Shown piece after piece: positions 43,261 through 54,457 of a DNA stretch of 64,000 nt. The stretch covers positions 224,259 to 288,258 of the forward strand of contig NZ_FWZX01000005.1 in the NCBI RefSeq assembly GCF_900177295.1, written 5' to 3'. Every line of letters begins with the position of its first letter. Position 1 is the stretch's first letter. The translations under genes and the position numbers were made by a program. The notes below the pieces were generated by a model. The model was not told the DNA's origin. It was given only the letters and a program-made list of their open reading frames with translations, and searched no databases. The stretch comes from Tistlia consotensis USBA 355 (GTDB taxonomy: Bacteria; Pseudomonadota; Alphaproteobacteria; Kiloniellales; DSM-21159).

Positions 43261-44244
43261 CTACGCCCCCTCCGCCCAACGGCCGGTCGCGGCGAGCTGC
43301 GGCGCCTCGAGCGGCGGCGTCCAGCGCGCCGGCAGCGCCCGCTCGATCCAGAGAGCCCGCTCGACCCGGTAGCGCAGCAGCCGCTCGGCGCCGGCGAAGC
43401 GGGCGATCTCCGGGTCGTCCCACAGCACCTCGCCGGATCCCGAGAGCAGCAGCAGGCTGCCGCTGGCGAAGTCCGGCACCAGCAGGCCGGCGCGCGGCTC
43501 GAGCTCCAGGTTGCCCAGGGTGTTGAAGGCGAAGTTGCCGCGGAAGTCCGGCAGGGTGAGAAGGCTGGCGCCGTCCGGCGCCGCCTCGACCTTGACGAAG
43601 CCCGGCCGGCCGCCGCGGTGCGACAGGTCGAGGCCCTCGCGGGAATCCTCGCTCCGCTCCCGCGCCGCCGGCGAAGCCGTCGCCAGGAACAGCGTGTCGG
43701 CCGCCGAGAGCGCGGCCCGGGCTGCCGCCGACAGGCTGGCGCCCTCCTGCCCCGCGATCCGCGGAGCCGACGCCGCGCCGGCCGCCGGCTCGCGGACCTG
43801 GATGTACTGCGGGCAGTTGCCGAAGGACTGGTCGACGCGGACCGCGAAGCCGGCCGGCTCGGAAACGACGACGCGCCCGTTCATGCGGTTGCGCCGCCGG
43901 GTCGAGAGCTCGATGCCGAGCAGCCCGAGCGGCGCGCCGACGCCGAGCCCGAGGCCGAGCGCCGCCTCGCCCAGCGGCCGCGCCTCGACGACCAGGGTCC
44001 GCGGATCGGGCGACGAGGCGAAGCCCGGCGCACCGGCCGCCAGGGTCGCCCAGGGCCGCCCCTCGCCGTCCAGGGCGCCGACCAGCAGGAACGGCAGCTG
44101 CGCGAAGAACAGGCGGTGCTGCTCGGGCATGAAGTCGCGGATCATGCGCCGGCCCTGGCGCTCGGTGCGCTCGCGCACCCCGGCCCGCTCCTGCGCCGCG
44201 CGCTCGCCGGCGTGGAAGGGGGAATCGCAGTCGACGAGGGTCAT
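43261..44244 (-). CDS. pyridoxamine 5'-phosphate oxidase-family FMN-binding protein
   Basis: Split-barrel flavoprotein of 327 residues. QLPFLLVGALDGEGRPWATL and SFGNCPQYIQ are hallmarks of the PNPOx-like group, and a second split-barrel-like repeat occupies the C-terminal half (PGFVKVEAAPDGASLLTLPD). The ATG at 44244 has AGGAG seven bases upstream. Not PdxH by length or context; probably a flavin-dependent reductase of unknown substrate. Confidence 0.83.
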   Translation of the reverse strand: MTLVDCDSPFHAGERAAQERAGVRERTERQGRRMIRDFMPEQHRLFFAQLPFLLVGALDGEGRPWATLAAGAPGFASSPDPRTLVVEARPLGEAALGLGLGVGAPLGLLGIELSTRRRNRMNGRVVVSEPAGFAVRVDQSFGNCPQYIQVREPAAGAASAPRIAGQEGASLSAAARAALSAADTLFLATASPAARERSEDSREGLDLSHRGGRPGFVKVEAAPDGASLLTLPDFRGNFAFNTLGNLELEPRAGLLVPDFASGSLLLLSGSGEVLWDDPEIARFAGAERLLRYRVERALWIERALPARWTPPLEAPQLAATGRWAEGA

Positions 44245-44277
44245 GGGGTCTCTCCTGTCCGTGCCGGGTTCGCTTCG

Positions 44278-44376
44278 CCCTTCGACCGGCTGTTCAGACC
44301 GGCTCAGGGTGAAGCGAACGGGAGCAGATCGACTACCCGAGCACCCCAATTCGCTTCGTCCTGAGCCGGTCGAAGG
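44278..44376. repeat. dispersed paired palindromic repeat, copy D
   Basis: Left arm 44278-44318 (CCCTTCGACCGGCTGTTCAG then GGCTCAGGGTGAAGCGAA) and right arm 44350-44376 (TTCGCTTCGTCCTGAGCC...). Same core as copies A-C. It lies between two leftward genes, in the leader of the PNPOx-like gene. Confidence 0.75.
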
Positions 44377-44408
44377 ACGGAGCGAAAGCGGGCCCGGCCC
44401 TCACGCTC

Positions 44409-45056
44409 TCACGCCGGCACGGGCATGCGCTGCATCGCCACGAAGCCGGGCAGCGCCTCGATGCGCGCCAGCCAGGCGCGGACGTTCGCGAAGGGCTCCA
44501 GCGACACGCCGCCTTCCGGGGCGTGGGCCGTGTAGCTGTAGAGCGCGACGTCGGCGATCGTCGGGCCGTCGCCGACCAGGAAGGACCGCCCCGCGAGCTC
44601 GCCGTCCAGGACCTGGAACAGGCCGCGGGCGATCTCCTGGGCCCAGGCGAGGTCGCCCGGCCGCTTGAACAGGCACAGCACCCGCGCCCGGGCAGCGCCG
44701 TAGTTGAGCTGGCCGGCGGCGACCGACAGCCAGCGCTGGACCTGCGCCGCGGCCAGGGGCTCGTGCGGCAGCCAGCGGCCGTCGGCATCGTAGCGGCCGG
44801 CGAGGTAGACCAGGATCGCGTTGCTGTCGGCCAGCACGACCGGCTCTTCCGGGTTCGGGTCCTCGATCACCGGCACCTGGCCGAAGGGATTGCGGGCCAG
44901 GAACTCGGGCCGCTTCGCCGCGCCGGCCGCGAGATCGACCGCGATCCGCTCGACCGGCAGGCCGAGCAGCGAGAGGAACAGGCGGACGCGGTGGCAGTGG
45001 CCGGAGAGCTCGAAGTCGTAGAGCCGGATCGGCCGGGCGGGCTGGGCAACGGGCAT
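44409..45056 (-). CDS. glutathione S-transferase family protein
   Basis: Protein of 215 residues: N-terminal thioredoxin-like domain (IRLYDFELSGHCHRVRLFLS, with NPFGQVPVIED and ADSNAILVYLA forming the glutathione site) and a helical C-terminal domain. The ATG at 45056 has AGGAGG five bases upstream. It is divergent from a LysR gene 104 bases away, which probably controls it. Substrate unknown. Confidence 0.9.
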   Translation of the reverse strand: MPVAQPARPIRLYDFELSGHCHRVRLFLSLLGLPVERIAVDLAAGAAKRPEFLARNPFGQVPVIEDPNPEEPVVLADSNAILVYLAGRYDADGRWLPHEPLAAAQVQRWLSVAAGQLNYGAARARVLCLFKRPGDLAWAQEIARGLFQVLDGELAGRSFLVGDGPTIADVALYSYTAHAPEGGVSLEPFANVRAWLARIEALPGFVAMQRMPVPA

Positions 45057-45160
45057 GGGTGCCTCCTGGAGGTTGGTCTCGGACAGGAGAATGGGCCTTG
45101 CTCCGTGGGGACTGAATAGCCGAGCATGGCAAGGCACTATTCCAGAAACAGGAACAGTCG

Positions 45161-46066
45161 ATGGACCGGCTGGACAGCCTCCGGATCTTCGTCGCCGTCG
45201 CCGAGCAGGCCGGCTTCGCCGCCGCGGCGCGCCGGCTCGGCCTGTCGCCGCCGGCGGTGACCCGCGCGGTCGCGGCGCTCGAGGCCCGGCTCGGCGCCCG
45301 GCTGCTGCACCGCACGACGCGGATCGTGCGGCCGACCGAGGCCGGCCAGCGCTTCCTGGCCGACGCCCGGCGCATCCTGGCCGAGCTGGAGGAGGCCGAG
45401 GCCTCGGCGGCCGGCGCCCAGACCGATCCGCGCGGGCCGCTGGCGATCACCGCGCCGGTGCTGTTCGGCCGGCTGCACGTCGCGCCGATCGTCTTCGCCT
45501 TCCGCCGCGCCCATCCCCAGGTGACGGTGCGCCTGCTGCTGCTCGACCGCGTCGTCGACCTGATCGAGGAGGGCCAGGACGTCGCCCTGCGCATCGCCCG
45601 CCTGCCCGACTCGGGCCTGAGCGCGATCCGGGTCGGCGGCCTGCGCCACCTGGTCGTCGCCTCGCCCGCCTACCTGGCGCGCCGCGGCCGGCCGCGCAGC
45701 CCCGAGCAGATCGCCGCCCACGACACCATCGTCTTCGCCCGCGAGGGACTGACCCGGGAATGGGTCTTCGGGCCCGAGCGCCGGCCGGTCCGGCCGCAGG
45801 CGGGCCTCGCGGTCAACACCGCCGAGGTCGCGGTCGCCGCGGCGGTCGAGGGCCTGGGCCTGACCTCCGTGCTGTCCTACCAGGCCGCCGCCGAGCTGGC
45901 CGCCGGCCGGCTCGAGGTCGTGCTCGCCGACTTCCAGCCGCCGGAGATCCCGGTCCACCTGGTCCATCCCGAGGGCCGCCGGGCGAGCGCGCGGCTGCGC
46001 GCCTTCCTGGACTTCGCGGTGCCGCGCCTCAGGGCCGAGCCCGTGCTGGGTGGCCAGCCCGGCTAG
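45161..46066 (+). CDS. LysR family transcriptional regulator
   Basis: Regulator of 301 residues with an N-terminal winged helix (MDRLDSLRIFVAVAEQAGFA, SPPAVTRAVAALEARLGARL) and a periplasmic-binding-like effector domain. Divergent placement makes the GST gene its likely target. Its stop overlaps that of the convergent MFS gene within CTAG (46063-46066). Confidence 0.9.
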   Translation: MDRLDSLRIFVAVAEQAGFAAAARRLGLSPPAVTRAVAALEARLGARLLHRTTRIVRPTEAGQRFLADARRILAELEEAEASAAGAQTDPRGPLAITAPVLFGRLHVAPIVFAFRRAHPQVTVRLLLLDRVVDLIEEGQDVALRIARLPDSGLSAIRVGGLRHLVVASPAYLARRGRPRSPEQIAAHDTIVFAREGLTREWVFGPERRPVRPQAGLAVNTAEVAVAAAVEGLGLTSVLSYQAAAELAAGRLEVVLADFQPPEIPVHLVHPEGRRASARLRAFLDFAVPRLRAEPVLGGQPG

Positions 46067-47328
46067 CTCTTCTCCGGCAGGTGGTCGGGATGGCGGTACT
46101 CCTCGACCGCCAGCATCAGCAGCGCGGCGGCGACGAGGCAGCCCGGCACGGTCAGCAGCGCCGGGCCGAAGCGCCCGCCGGCCTCGTCGACCAGCAGGCC
46201 GATCAGCGGCTGGAAGATCAGGGCGCCGGCGATGCCGACCATGTTGACGAAGGCGATGACCGTGCCGGTGATCGCCTCGGCGTGGCCTTCCTTGGCCATG
46301 GCGAAGGTCAGCATCTGCGCGCCGCCGAAGAAGCCGGCGGCGAAGAGCAGCAGCGACAGCGCGAGGATCGAGCCGAGCGGCAGGTAGACCGCGGCACCGT
46401 AGGCCAGGGCGGTCAGCAGCGCCCCGGCGGCGACGATCCACTTGCGGTGGCCGAGGAGGTCCGACAGCGCGCCGCCGGCGATGCTGCCGAGCGCCATGCC
46501 CCAGAAGATCATCGAGACCGCGGTCTCGGCCTGGACCCCGCTCAGGCCGTGGTCGCGGCTCAGCTCCTCGTTGCCCCAGAGGCCGCCGTAGACGTTGACC
46601 GGCATGTAGTAGAGCAGCCCGACGACGGCGATCAGCCAGGTCCGCCGCTCGCCGAGGATGCGCCGCAGGGTGCCGCCGATGCCGGGATTGGGTACGGCGT
46701 CGCCGGTCGCCGGCGCTTCCCGGAACAGCAGCAGGGCGAGCAGGAACAGGCCGAGGCCGACGGCGCCGGTCGCCAGGAACACCGGCTGCCAGCCGAGCGC
46801 CTGGACCGCGCCGGTCAGCGCCACCGAGCCGACCGCCGCCCCCAGCATGCCGACGCCGTTGACCGCCCCCGACAGCACGGCGAAGCGCTGCGGCGGGAAC
46901 CAGTGGTTGACCACGAAGAGCGCGCCGACGAAGGCGAAGGCCGCGCCGAAGCCGGTCACCGCCCGGCCGAGGCCACCGACCAGCGGGTTGCCGGTCGCCG
47001 CGAAGGCCAGCACGCCGAGCCCGCAGGCCAGCGTGCCGAGCAGCACCAGCCGGCGCGCGCCGTAGTGGTCGAGCAGCAGGCCGACGACGATCTGCATCGG
47101 CGCGTAGACCCAGAAGAACAGGCTGCTGAGCGTGCCGAAACCGGCGTCCTTCAGGCCGAAGTGCGCAGCGATCGAGCCGGCCGCGAGGCTCGGCTCGATG
47201 CGGCAGACGAACTCGTAGAGGAAGAACAGGGTGGCGACGGCGAAGGCCGTCCAGGCGGCGAGCATGACGGGAAGGTACGGCTCCTGGGACGGGATTCGGA
47301 ACGGCGGGGCTGATCGCCGCCCCGTCAT
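46063..47328 (-). CDS. MFS transporter
   Basis: Permease of 421 residues with 12 predicted helices. The N-terminal FFLYEFVCRIEPSLAAGSIA and FWVYAPMQIVVGLLLDHYGA recall the organic-anion/NarK-like superfamily arrangement of MFS proteins in intracellular and free-living proteobacteria. A start at MLAAWTAF is possible. Divergent from xth. Substrate unknown. Confidence 0.83.
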   Translation of the reverse strand: MTGRRSAPPFRIPSQEPYLPVMLAAWTAFAVATLFFLYEFVCRIEPSLAAGSIAAHFGLKDAGFGTLSSLFFWVYAPMQIVVGLLLDHYGARRLVLLGTLACGLGVLAFAATGNPLVGGLGRAVTGFGAAFAFVGALFVVNHWFPPQRFAVLSGAVNGVGMLGAAVGSVALTGAVQALGWQPVFLATGAVGLGLFLLALLLFREAPATGDAVPNPGIGGTLRRILGERRTWLIAVVGLLYYMPVNVYGGLWGNEELSRDHGLSGVQAETAVSMIFWGMALGSIAGGALSDLLGHRKWIVAAGALLTALAYGAAVYLPLGSILALSLLLFAAGFFGGAQMLTFAMAKEGHAEAITGTVIAFVNMVGIAGALIFQPLIGLLVDEAGGRFGPALLTVPGCLVAAALLMLAVEEYRHPDHLPEKS

Positions 47329-47412
47329 CGGCTAAGAAGAGCCGCCCCGCAAGCCCGGCCCCCGATATCCCGCCGTCCGCGCGCTTCTGTCCCGCCAGCA
47401 GGAAGAGCCCCG

Positions 47413-48192
47413 ATGCCCAAGATCGCCACCTGGAACGTCAACTCGATCAAGGCGCGCCTGCCCAACGTGCTGGACTGGCTGAGAGAGGCCGAGCCCGACG
47501 TCGTCCTGCTGCAGGAGATCAAGTGCCAGGACGACGCCTTCCCGCGGCTCGAGATCGAGGCCCTGGGCTACCGCTGCGCGGTGCACGGCCAGAAGAGCTA
47601 CAACGGCGTCGCGATCCTGTCGAAGGAGCCGCTCGAGCAGGTCTCCAGCGGCCTGCCGGGCGACGCGGCCGACGAGCAGGCCCGCTACCTCGAGGCGACG
47701 AGCTTCGGCATCCGCCTGGCCTGCCTCTACCTGCCGAACGGCAACCCGGCGCCGGGCGGGAAGTACGACTACAAGCTGGCCTGGATGGCCCGCCTGGCGG
47801 CCCGCGCCGAGGCCCTGCTGGCCGACGAGCGGCCGGTCGTCATGGCCGGCGACTACAACGTCATCCCCGAGCCCGAGGACTGCCACGACCCCAGGGCCTG
47901 GGCCAGGGACGCCCTGTTCCTGCCGGACACGCGGCGCGCCTTCCGGCGCCTGCTCTGGCTCGGCTACACCGACGCCTTCCGGGCGCTGCACGGCGAGCCG
48001 CACCAGTACTCCTTCTGGGACTACCAGGGCGGCGCCTGGCCGGCCGACGAGGGCATCCGCATCGACCACCTGCTGCTGTCGCCCCAGGCCGCCGACCGCC
48101 TGACCGCGAGCGGCATCGACAAGGCGGTGCGTGGCCGGGAGAAGGCCTCCGACCACGTGCCGGCTTGGTGCGTGCTGGAGGGCGGAACCTGA
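47413..48192 (+). CDS. xth: exodeoxyribonuclease III
   Basis: DNA-repair AP endonuclease/3'-exonuclease of 259 residues. ATWNVNSIKARL, LLQEIKCQD, AGDYNVIP, IRIDHLLLS and ASDHVP contain the metal-binding and catalytic residues. In several alphaproteobacteria xth follows erpA directly; here five genes lie between. Confidence 0.94.
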   Translation: MPKIATWNVNSIKARLPNVLDWLREAEPDVVLLQEIKCQDDAFPRLEIEALGYRCAVHGQKSYNGVAILSKEPLEQVSSGLPGDAADEQARYLEATSFGIRLACLYLPNGNPAPGGKYDYKLAWMARLAARAEALLADERPVVMAGDYNVIPEPEDCHDPRAWARDALFLPDTRRAFRRLLWLGYTDAFRALHGEPHQYSFWDYQGGAWPADEGIRIDHLLLSPQAADRLTASGIDKAVRGREKASDHVPAWCVLEGGT

Positions 48193-48235
48193 AGGCCCGG
48201 CCCGGCCGCGTCCTGCCGGCGGCGTCCGCGGCAGT

Positions 48236-48261
48236 GGAACGAAGCGCGCGGCCTTCGCGTT
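48236..48261 (+). promoter_or_regulatory. EcfG-type promoter upstream of rhomboid gene
   Basis: GGAAC (48236-48240), a 17-base spacer, CGTT (48258-48261), 61 bases before the rhomboid ATG. It is the only exact match I noticed outside the 18-22 kb island. Confidence 0.6.
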
Positions 48262-48322
48262 CGCCGAACGCCCTCTTTTGCCCCTGGCCGCGGCAGGCGG
48301 CCGCACCCACATCTGCTGGGCC

Positions 48323-49102
48323 ATGCTGCTGCCCCTGCACGACACCAACGAGCGGACCTTCCTGCGCTACCCCTGGGTCAACTGGGGGCTGATCGCCGCC
48401 TGCTTCGTCGTCTTCCTCTACCAGATCGGCGGCAGCGAGCAGCACTACGTGCAGACCATCTACGGCTTCGGCATGGTGCCGGCCCTGCTGTCCGGCGATG
48501 CCCAGCTGCCGGCCGGCGTGCTCCATGCCCCGGCCTGGCTGACCCTGGTCACGGCGCAGTTCCTGCACGGCGGCTGGATGCATCTGCTCGGCAACATGCT
48601 CTTCCTGTTCGTCTTCGGCGATAATGTCGAAGATTCAATGGGTCACAGGAACTATCTCGCGTTCTACCTGACTTGCGGCGTCGCCGCCGGCCTGTCCCAG
48701 TACGCGACCTCGCCCGACCCCGGCACGCCGATGATCGGCGCCAGCGGCGCGATCTCCGGCGTGCTCGGCGCCTACCTGCTGCTCAGCCCGAAGGCCAAGG
48801 TGCTGGTGCCGATCGGCTTCATCCCGCTCTACATCCCGGCCTGGCTGCTGCTGATCTTCTGGTTCGCCCTGCAGCTCTTCTCTGCGGCCGGCGACACGGC
48901 GGGCCAGGCCGGCGTCGCCTGGTGGGCGCACATCGGCGGCTTCCTGGCCGGCATGGTGCTGCTGCTGCCCTTCAAGCGCCGCGCCGTGCCGCTGTTCGGC
49001 GGCGAGAAGCCGCCACGCGGCCTGCGCGTCGTCCTGCCCAAGCGCCGGCGCGAGCGGCCCGAGACCGGGTCGCCCCGCGGCCGCAGCGGACCCTGGGGCT
49101 GA
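48323..49102 (+). CDS. rhomboid family intramembrane serine protease
   Basis: Membrane protease of 259 residues with about six helices. HGGWMHLLGNMLFL, catalytic Ser141 in GASGAISG and His203 in WWAHIGGFLAG complete the dyad. The ATG at 48323 avoids a basic, non-membrane extension. An EcfG-type promoter upstream suggests stress control. The C-terminal 40 residues are basic and probably cytoplasmic. Confidence 0.9.
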   Translation: MLLPLHDTNERTFLRYPWVNWGLIAACFVVFLYQIGGSEQHYVQTIYGFGMVPALLSGDAQLPAGVLHAPAWLTLVTAQFLHGGWMHLLGNMLFLFVFGDNVEDSMGHRNYLAFYLTCGVAAGLSQYATSPDPGTPMIGASGAISGVLGAYLLLSPKAKVLVPIGFIPLYIPAWLLLIFWFALQLFSAAGDTAGQAGVAWWAHIGGFLAGMVLLLPFKRRAVPLFGGEKPPRGLRVVLPKRRRERPETGSPRGRSGPWG

Positions 49103-49183
49103 GCCGCACCGGCGGCCGGGCTGGACCCGGAGCCCCGGACGCGCGTTAAGTTCCCCGGCCAGGAGACCGAGCCGAAAGACGCC

Positions 49184-49654
49184 ATGGCCAGCCCGAACAG
49201 CCCCAGCCGACGCCACCGCCTGCGCGACCTGCCGCTGAAGGGCGGCCAGAAGGCGCTGAAGCGCGTGCTGCGCGCGCGCCGTGACCGGGTGCGCCGCGGC
49301 CGCACCAAGCGCATCGGGGCGCTGCTGCTGACCCTGGCCCTGCTCGCCTACGGCGCCAGCCCGGTCGACCTGATCCCGGATCGCATCCTGGGCCCGGTCC
49401 CGCTGCTCGGCTGGCTCGACGACCTGGTCGTCCTGCCGCTCGGCTTCTGGCTGGTCGCGCGCCTGCTGCGCGGCGCCGAGCGGGAACGCCACGCCGCGCG
49501 CCGGCTGGCCGCGGGCCTCGTCGGCGCGGACCTGCAGGAACGCCGCCACGAGCGCCTGCGCAGCGCCGTGCTGATCGTCCTGGGCACGGCCCTGGGCGTC
49601 GCCGCCGGACTGGTCGTGCAGCGGCTGCTCGGCGGCCCGCCGCCGGGCGGCTGA
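49184..49654 (+). CDS. DUF1232 (YkvA-type) membrane protein
   Basis: Protein of 156 residues with a basic N-terminus of about 45 residues, then the DUF1232 core [11 protein letters not shown]...[13 protein letters not shown] (about 65-95) and a C-terminal hydrophobic helix ([18 protein letters not shown]). Function unknown. It may follow the rhomboid gene in one transcript (81-base gap). Convergent with the M81 gene 13 bases away. Confidence 0.82.
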   Translation: MASPNSPSRRHRLRDLPLKGGQKALKRVLRARRDRVRRGRTKRIGALLLTLALLAYGASPVDLIPDRILGPVPLLGWLDDLVVLPLGFWLVARLLRGAERERHAARRLAAGLVGADLQERRHERLRSAVLIVLGTALGVAAGLVVQRLLGGPPPGG

Positions 49655-49667
49655 GGCCGCCCTCCCG

Positions 49668-51173
49668 CTACTGCTTCGGGCCCTGGGACAGCGGGCCGGT
49701 CGGCATCAGGCGCACGCCGGGGCGCAGGAAGCGGTAGTCGAGCTGCAGGTGGTCGACCGGGTTCGGCCCGGGCGCCGCCGCGACCACAACCTGCTCGGCG
49801 ATCGGCTGGAAGTCGGCGCGGAAGTGCACCGAGGACTTGACCGCGACGATGCCGCGCTCCTCGGGGTCGACGCTGACGTGGCGCAGCATCTCCCGGTCGG
49901 CCAGCTGGGCCTTCCTCGAGGCGACGGCGACCTCGACGCCGCCGATCTCGAGCAGCGCCATCGGCCCCAGCTCCATGCGGGCGCCGCGGTAGAACGGCCC
50001 GGTGCACTCGAAGCGGCCGTCGCCGAGCTTCTTGACCTGGTAGCTGCCGCGCAGCGGCTCGTGGCCCGGCAGGCCGCTGTGCGAGCCGAGGCCGATCTCG
50101 ATCGTCGCCCCCTCGCCGGCCGCATGGGCCCGCTCGGCCGCCGCCGGATCGAACAGCAGGCCGATCACCGCCCGCGGCGCACGCTGGCGGACCAGTTCGG
50201 CGAGCAGCCCGACGGTGTCGCCGTTGCCGCCGGCGCCGGGATTGTCCTGGGTATCGGCCAGCACGACGGGGCGCTGCGCCGTGGCGCTCACCTTGATGGC
50301 GTGGGCGACAGCCTGCTCGGCCGACATGATGGTGCCGGCGAAGCCCTTCTCCTGCGCCAGGATCGCCTGGTAGAGCTCCTCGGCCGCGGCCTCCGTGGCC
50401 GCCGCGTCCTCGCCGAAGGCCAGCACGGTCGGGCCGCAATGCCAGATGTCGGCCGGCGAGAAGCCGGCGGCGAAGGACAGCGAGGCGACACCCGGCACCC
50501 GCTCGCGCTCGTCGATCGACTCGTAGAGGCCCTTGGCCGGCTCGATGAAGCTGCAGCCGCTGGTCAGCGGGATCAGGAAGGGCAGCGCCTTGCGCACCTT
50601 GGCGAGGCGCCGGCCGCTCATCAGGGTCGCGAGCAGCCGGTAGCCGCGGCCGCCGGTGACCGCCATGTCGACGTGCGGATAGGTGCGGTAGGCGACCAGG
50701 GCGTCGGCCAGCTCGACCATCGCCGGCGTCACGTTGGCGTGCAGGTCCAGGCTGACGACGACCGGCAGGTCCTTGCCGACGATGGCGCGGACCCGGCGCA
50801 GCAGCTCGCCCTCGCCGTCCTGGTGGTGCTCGGTGACCATGGCGCCGTGCAGGTCGAGGTAGAGGCCGTCGAGGCCGCGCGCCGCGGCCAGGTCCTCCAG
50901 CATCTGCCCGACGATGCGCTCGTAGGCATCCTCGGTGACGCGGTCCGAAGGCGTCGCGGCGGCCCAGGACAGCGGCACCAGCTGGTGCCCGCCGGCGCGC
51001 GCCTCGTCGATGAAGCCGGCAACCGGCAGGTTGACGCCCGAGACCGACTCGAAGAGCGCGTCGCCGCGGCACAGCGCCGGCCAGGCGCCGCCCCTGGCGA
51101 AGGCGTCGAAGTCGGCCTTGCTGGGGGCGAAGGTGTTGGTCTCGTGATGGAAGCCGCCGACCGCGATCTTCAC
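49668..51173 (-). CDS. M81 family metallopeptidase (microcystinase C/MlrC-like)
   Basis: Protein of 501 residues. MKIAVGGFHHETNTFAP at the N-terminus, LYLDLHGAMV and VSLDLHANVTP are the zinc-site blocks of the MlrC family; the C-terminal MlrC domain includes ADTQDNPGAGGNGDT. The start is GTG at 51173 with GAGGAG seven bases upstream. The family hydrolyses peptide or amide bonds of small unusual peptides; the substrate here is unknown and no microcystin link is implied. Confidence 0.9.
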   Translation of the reverse strand: MKIAVGGFHHETNTFAPSKADFDAFARGGAWPALCRGDALFESVSGVNLPVAGFIDEARAGGHQLVPLSWAAATPSDRVTEDAYERIVGQMLEDLAAARGLDGLYLDLHGAMVTEHHQDGEGELLRRVRAIVGKDLPVVVSLDLHANVTPAMVELADALVAYRTYPHVDMAVTGGRGYRLLATLMSGRRLAKVRKALPFLIPLTSGCSFIEPAKGLYESIDERERVPGVASLSFAAGFSPADIWHCGPTVLAFGEDAAATEAAAEELYQAILAQEKGFAGTIMSAEQAVAHAIKVSATAQRPVVLADTQDNPGAGGNGDTVGLLAELVRQRAPRAVIGLLFDPAAAERAHAAGEGATIEIGLGSHSGLPGHEPLRGSYQVKKLGDGRFECTGPFYRGARMELGPMALLEIGGVEVAVASRKAQLADREMLRHVSVDPEERGIVAVKSSVHFRADFQPIAEQVVVAAAPGPNPVDHLQLDYRFLRPGVRLMPTGPLSQGPKQ

Positions 51174-51303
51174 GCGCTGTCTCCTCGAACTGCTGACGGG
51201 GGTGGTTGGGCCGCTGGATGAGGTCGGCAGCCTAGTCGGCGGCGAAGCCGGCAGGCAAGAGCGGCCGCTTGCCGCCGGAGCGGGGATCGGCGAGAAGGCG
51301 TCC

Positions 51304-52524
51304 ATGGACCCGGCGGGCGGAGCGGAGGAGCGGCAGTCGGCGCAGCGTGCGCCGGGCGCGGGACGGATACCGCGCAGCGTCTGGGCGCTCGGCCTGGTCA
51401 GCCTGCTGATGGACAGCTCCTCCGAGATGATCCACAGCCTGCTGCCGGTCTTCCTGGTCTCGGTGCTCGGCGCCAGTGCGCTCTCGGTCGGCCTGGTCGA
51501 GGGCATCGCCGAGGCGACCGCCGCGATCACCAAGTTCTTCTCCGGCGCGCTCAGCGACCGGATCGGCCGGCGCAAGCCGCTGGTGCTGTTCGGCTACGGC
51601 CTGGCCGCCCTGACCAAGCCGGCCTTCGCCCTGGCGCCGGACCTCGGCTGGGTGATCGCCGCCCGCTTCACCGACCGCCTGGGCAAGGGCATCCGCGGCG
51701 CGCCGCGCGACGCCCTGATCGGCGACGTGACGCCGCCCGAGCTGCGCGGCGCCAGCTTCGGCCTGCGCCAGAGCCTGGACACCGTCGGCGCCATCGCCGG
51801 GCCGCTGCTCGCGCTCGGGCTGATGTACGCCAGTGGCGACGACTACCGGCTGGTCTTCTGGGCCGCCGGACTGCCGGCCCTGCTCGCGGTCCTGGTCATC
51901 CTGGTCTGGGTCCGAGAGCCCGAGTCGCATCGCGGCGAGCCGCGCGCGATCCGGCTGTCCTGGCGCGAGGTCCGGCGTTTCCCGGCGGCCTACTGGGCGG
52001 TCGTCGGCGTCGCCGCGGCGATGACGCTGGCGCGCTTCAGCGAGGGCTTCCTGCTGCTGCGCGCCCAGTCGGTCGGGCTGGCCGACGCGCTGGTGCCGGC
52101 GATCCTGCTGGCGATGAACCTGGTCTACGCCGCCTCGTCCTATCCGGTCGGGCGCCTTTCCGACCGCCTGGGCAGGCGCGGGCTGCTGCTCGCCGGCTTC
52201 GGCCTGCTGGCGGCGGCGGACCTGGTGCTGGCCGGCGCCTCCGGCGTGGCGGCGGTCGTGCTCGGCGCCCTGCTCTGGGGGCTGCATCTCGGCATGACCC
52301 AGGGGCTGCTGGCGGCGCTGGTCGCCGACGCCGCCCCGCCGGCGCTGCGCGGCGCCGGCTTCGGGCTGTTCCACCTCGCCTCGGGCGTCGCCCTGCTCGC
52401 CGCCAGCCTGATCGCCGGCTGGCTCTGGACCCTGGCTGGGCCGGGCGCGACCTTCCTCGCCGGCGCCGCCTTCGCCGCGGTCGCCCTGGCCGCGCTCGCG
52501 CTGCTGCCCGCGGCCTGGCGCTGA
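51304..52524 (+). CDS. MFS transporter
   Basis: Permease of 406 residues, about 12 helices. LVSLLMDSSSEMIHSLLPVF and FTDRLGKGIRGAPRDALIGD are characteristic of a distinct group of MFS proteins often annotated near stress or metal genes. The ATG at 51304 is chosen over 51202 because the first 34 residues are low-quality sequence. Convergent with the histidine kinase. Substrate unknown. Confidence 0.85.
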   Translation: MDPAGGAEERQSAQRAPGAGRIPRSVWALGLVSLLMDSSSEMIHSLLPVFLVSVLGASALSVGLVEGIAEATAAITKFFSGALSDRIGRRKPLVLFGYGLAALTKPAFALAPDLGWVIAARFTDRLGKGIRGAPRDALIGDVTPPELRGASFGLRQSLDTVGAIAGPLLALGLMYASGDDYRLVFWAAGLPALLAVLVILVWVREPESHRGEPRAIRLSWREVRRFPAAYWAVVGVAAAMTLARFSEGFLLLRAQSVGLADALVPAILLAMNLVYAASSYPVGRLSDRLGRRGLLLAGFGLLAAADLVLAGASGVAAVVLGALLWGLHLGMTQGLLAALVADAAPPALRGAGFGLFHLASGVALLAASLIAGWLWTLAGPGATFLAGAAFAAVALAALALLPAAWR

Positions 52525-52534
52525 TCCTCGAGGG

Positions 52535-54193
<1,659 letters not shown>

Positions 54194-54457
54194 CGCGCGC
54201 GCTAGGCTAACGTCCCGCCCTCTGTTCCGCTGCTCCAAAGACGCTGCCCCCAGCCGCTCTGCCGAATGCCGGCCACCCGCAACGATGGCCGCACACTTTT
54301 TCGTAGAACACGTTTTGGTAAACGCCCGCATTGCCTGTGGGGCGAGGCGCGACTCTGCCAAGCTGGCGGCGAAGCACAAGGAGAAAAAAGTCAACCCGAT
54401 GAAATCGGCCGGAGTGTGAAAGATCGTCCGCCCCCGAGGCGGCGCCCGCGCCGGCTC
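54194..54457. other. intergenic region between PAP2 gene and histidine kinase
   Basis: 264 bases with an AT-richer stretch at 54295-54400, including a leftward TTGACT at 54396-54391 that may be a -35 for the kinase. No reading frame beyond an N-terminal extension of the kinase is credible, and no strong hairpin is seen. Confidence 0.35.
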
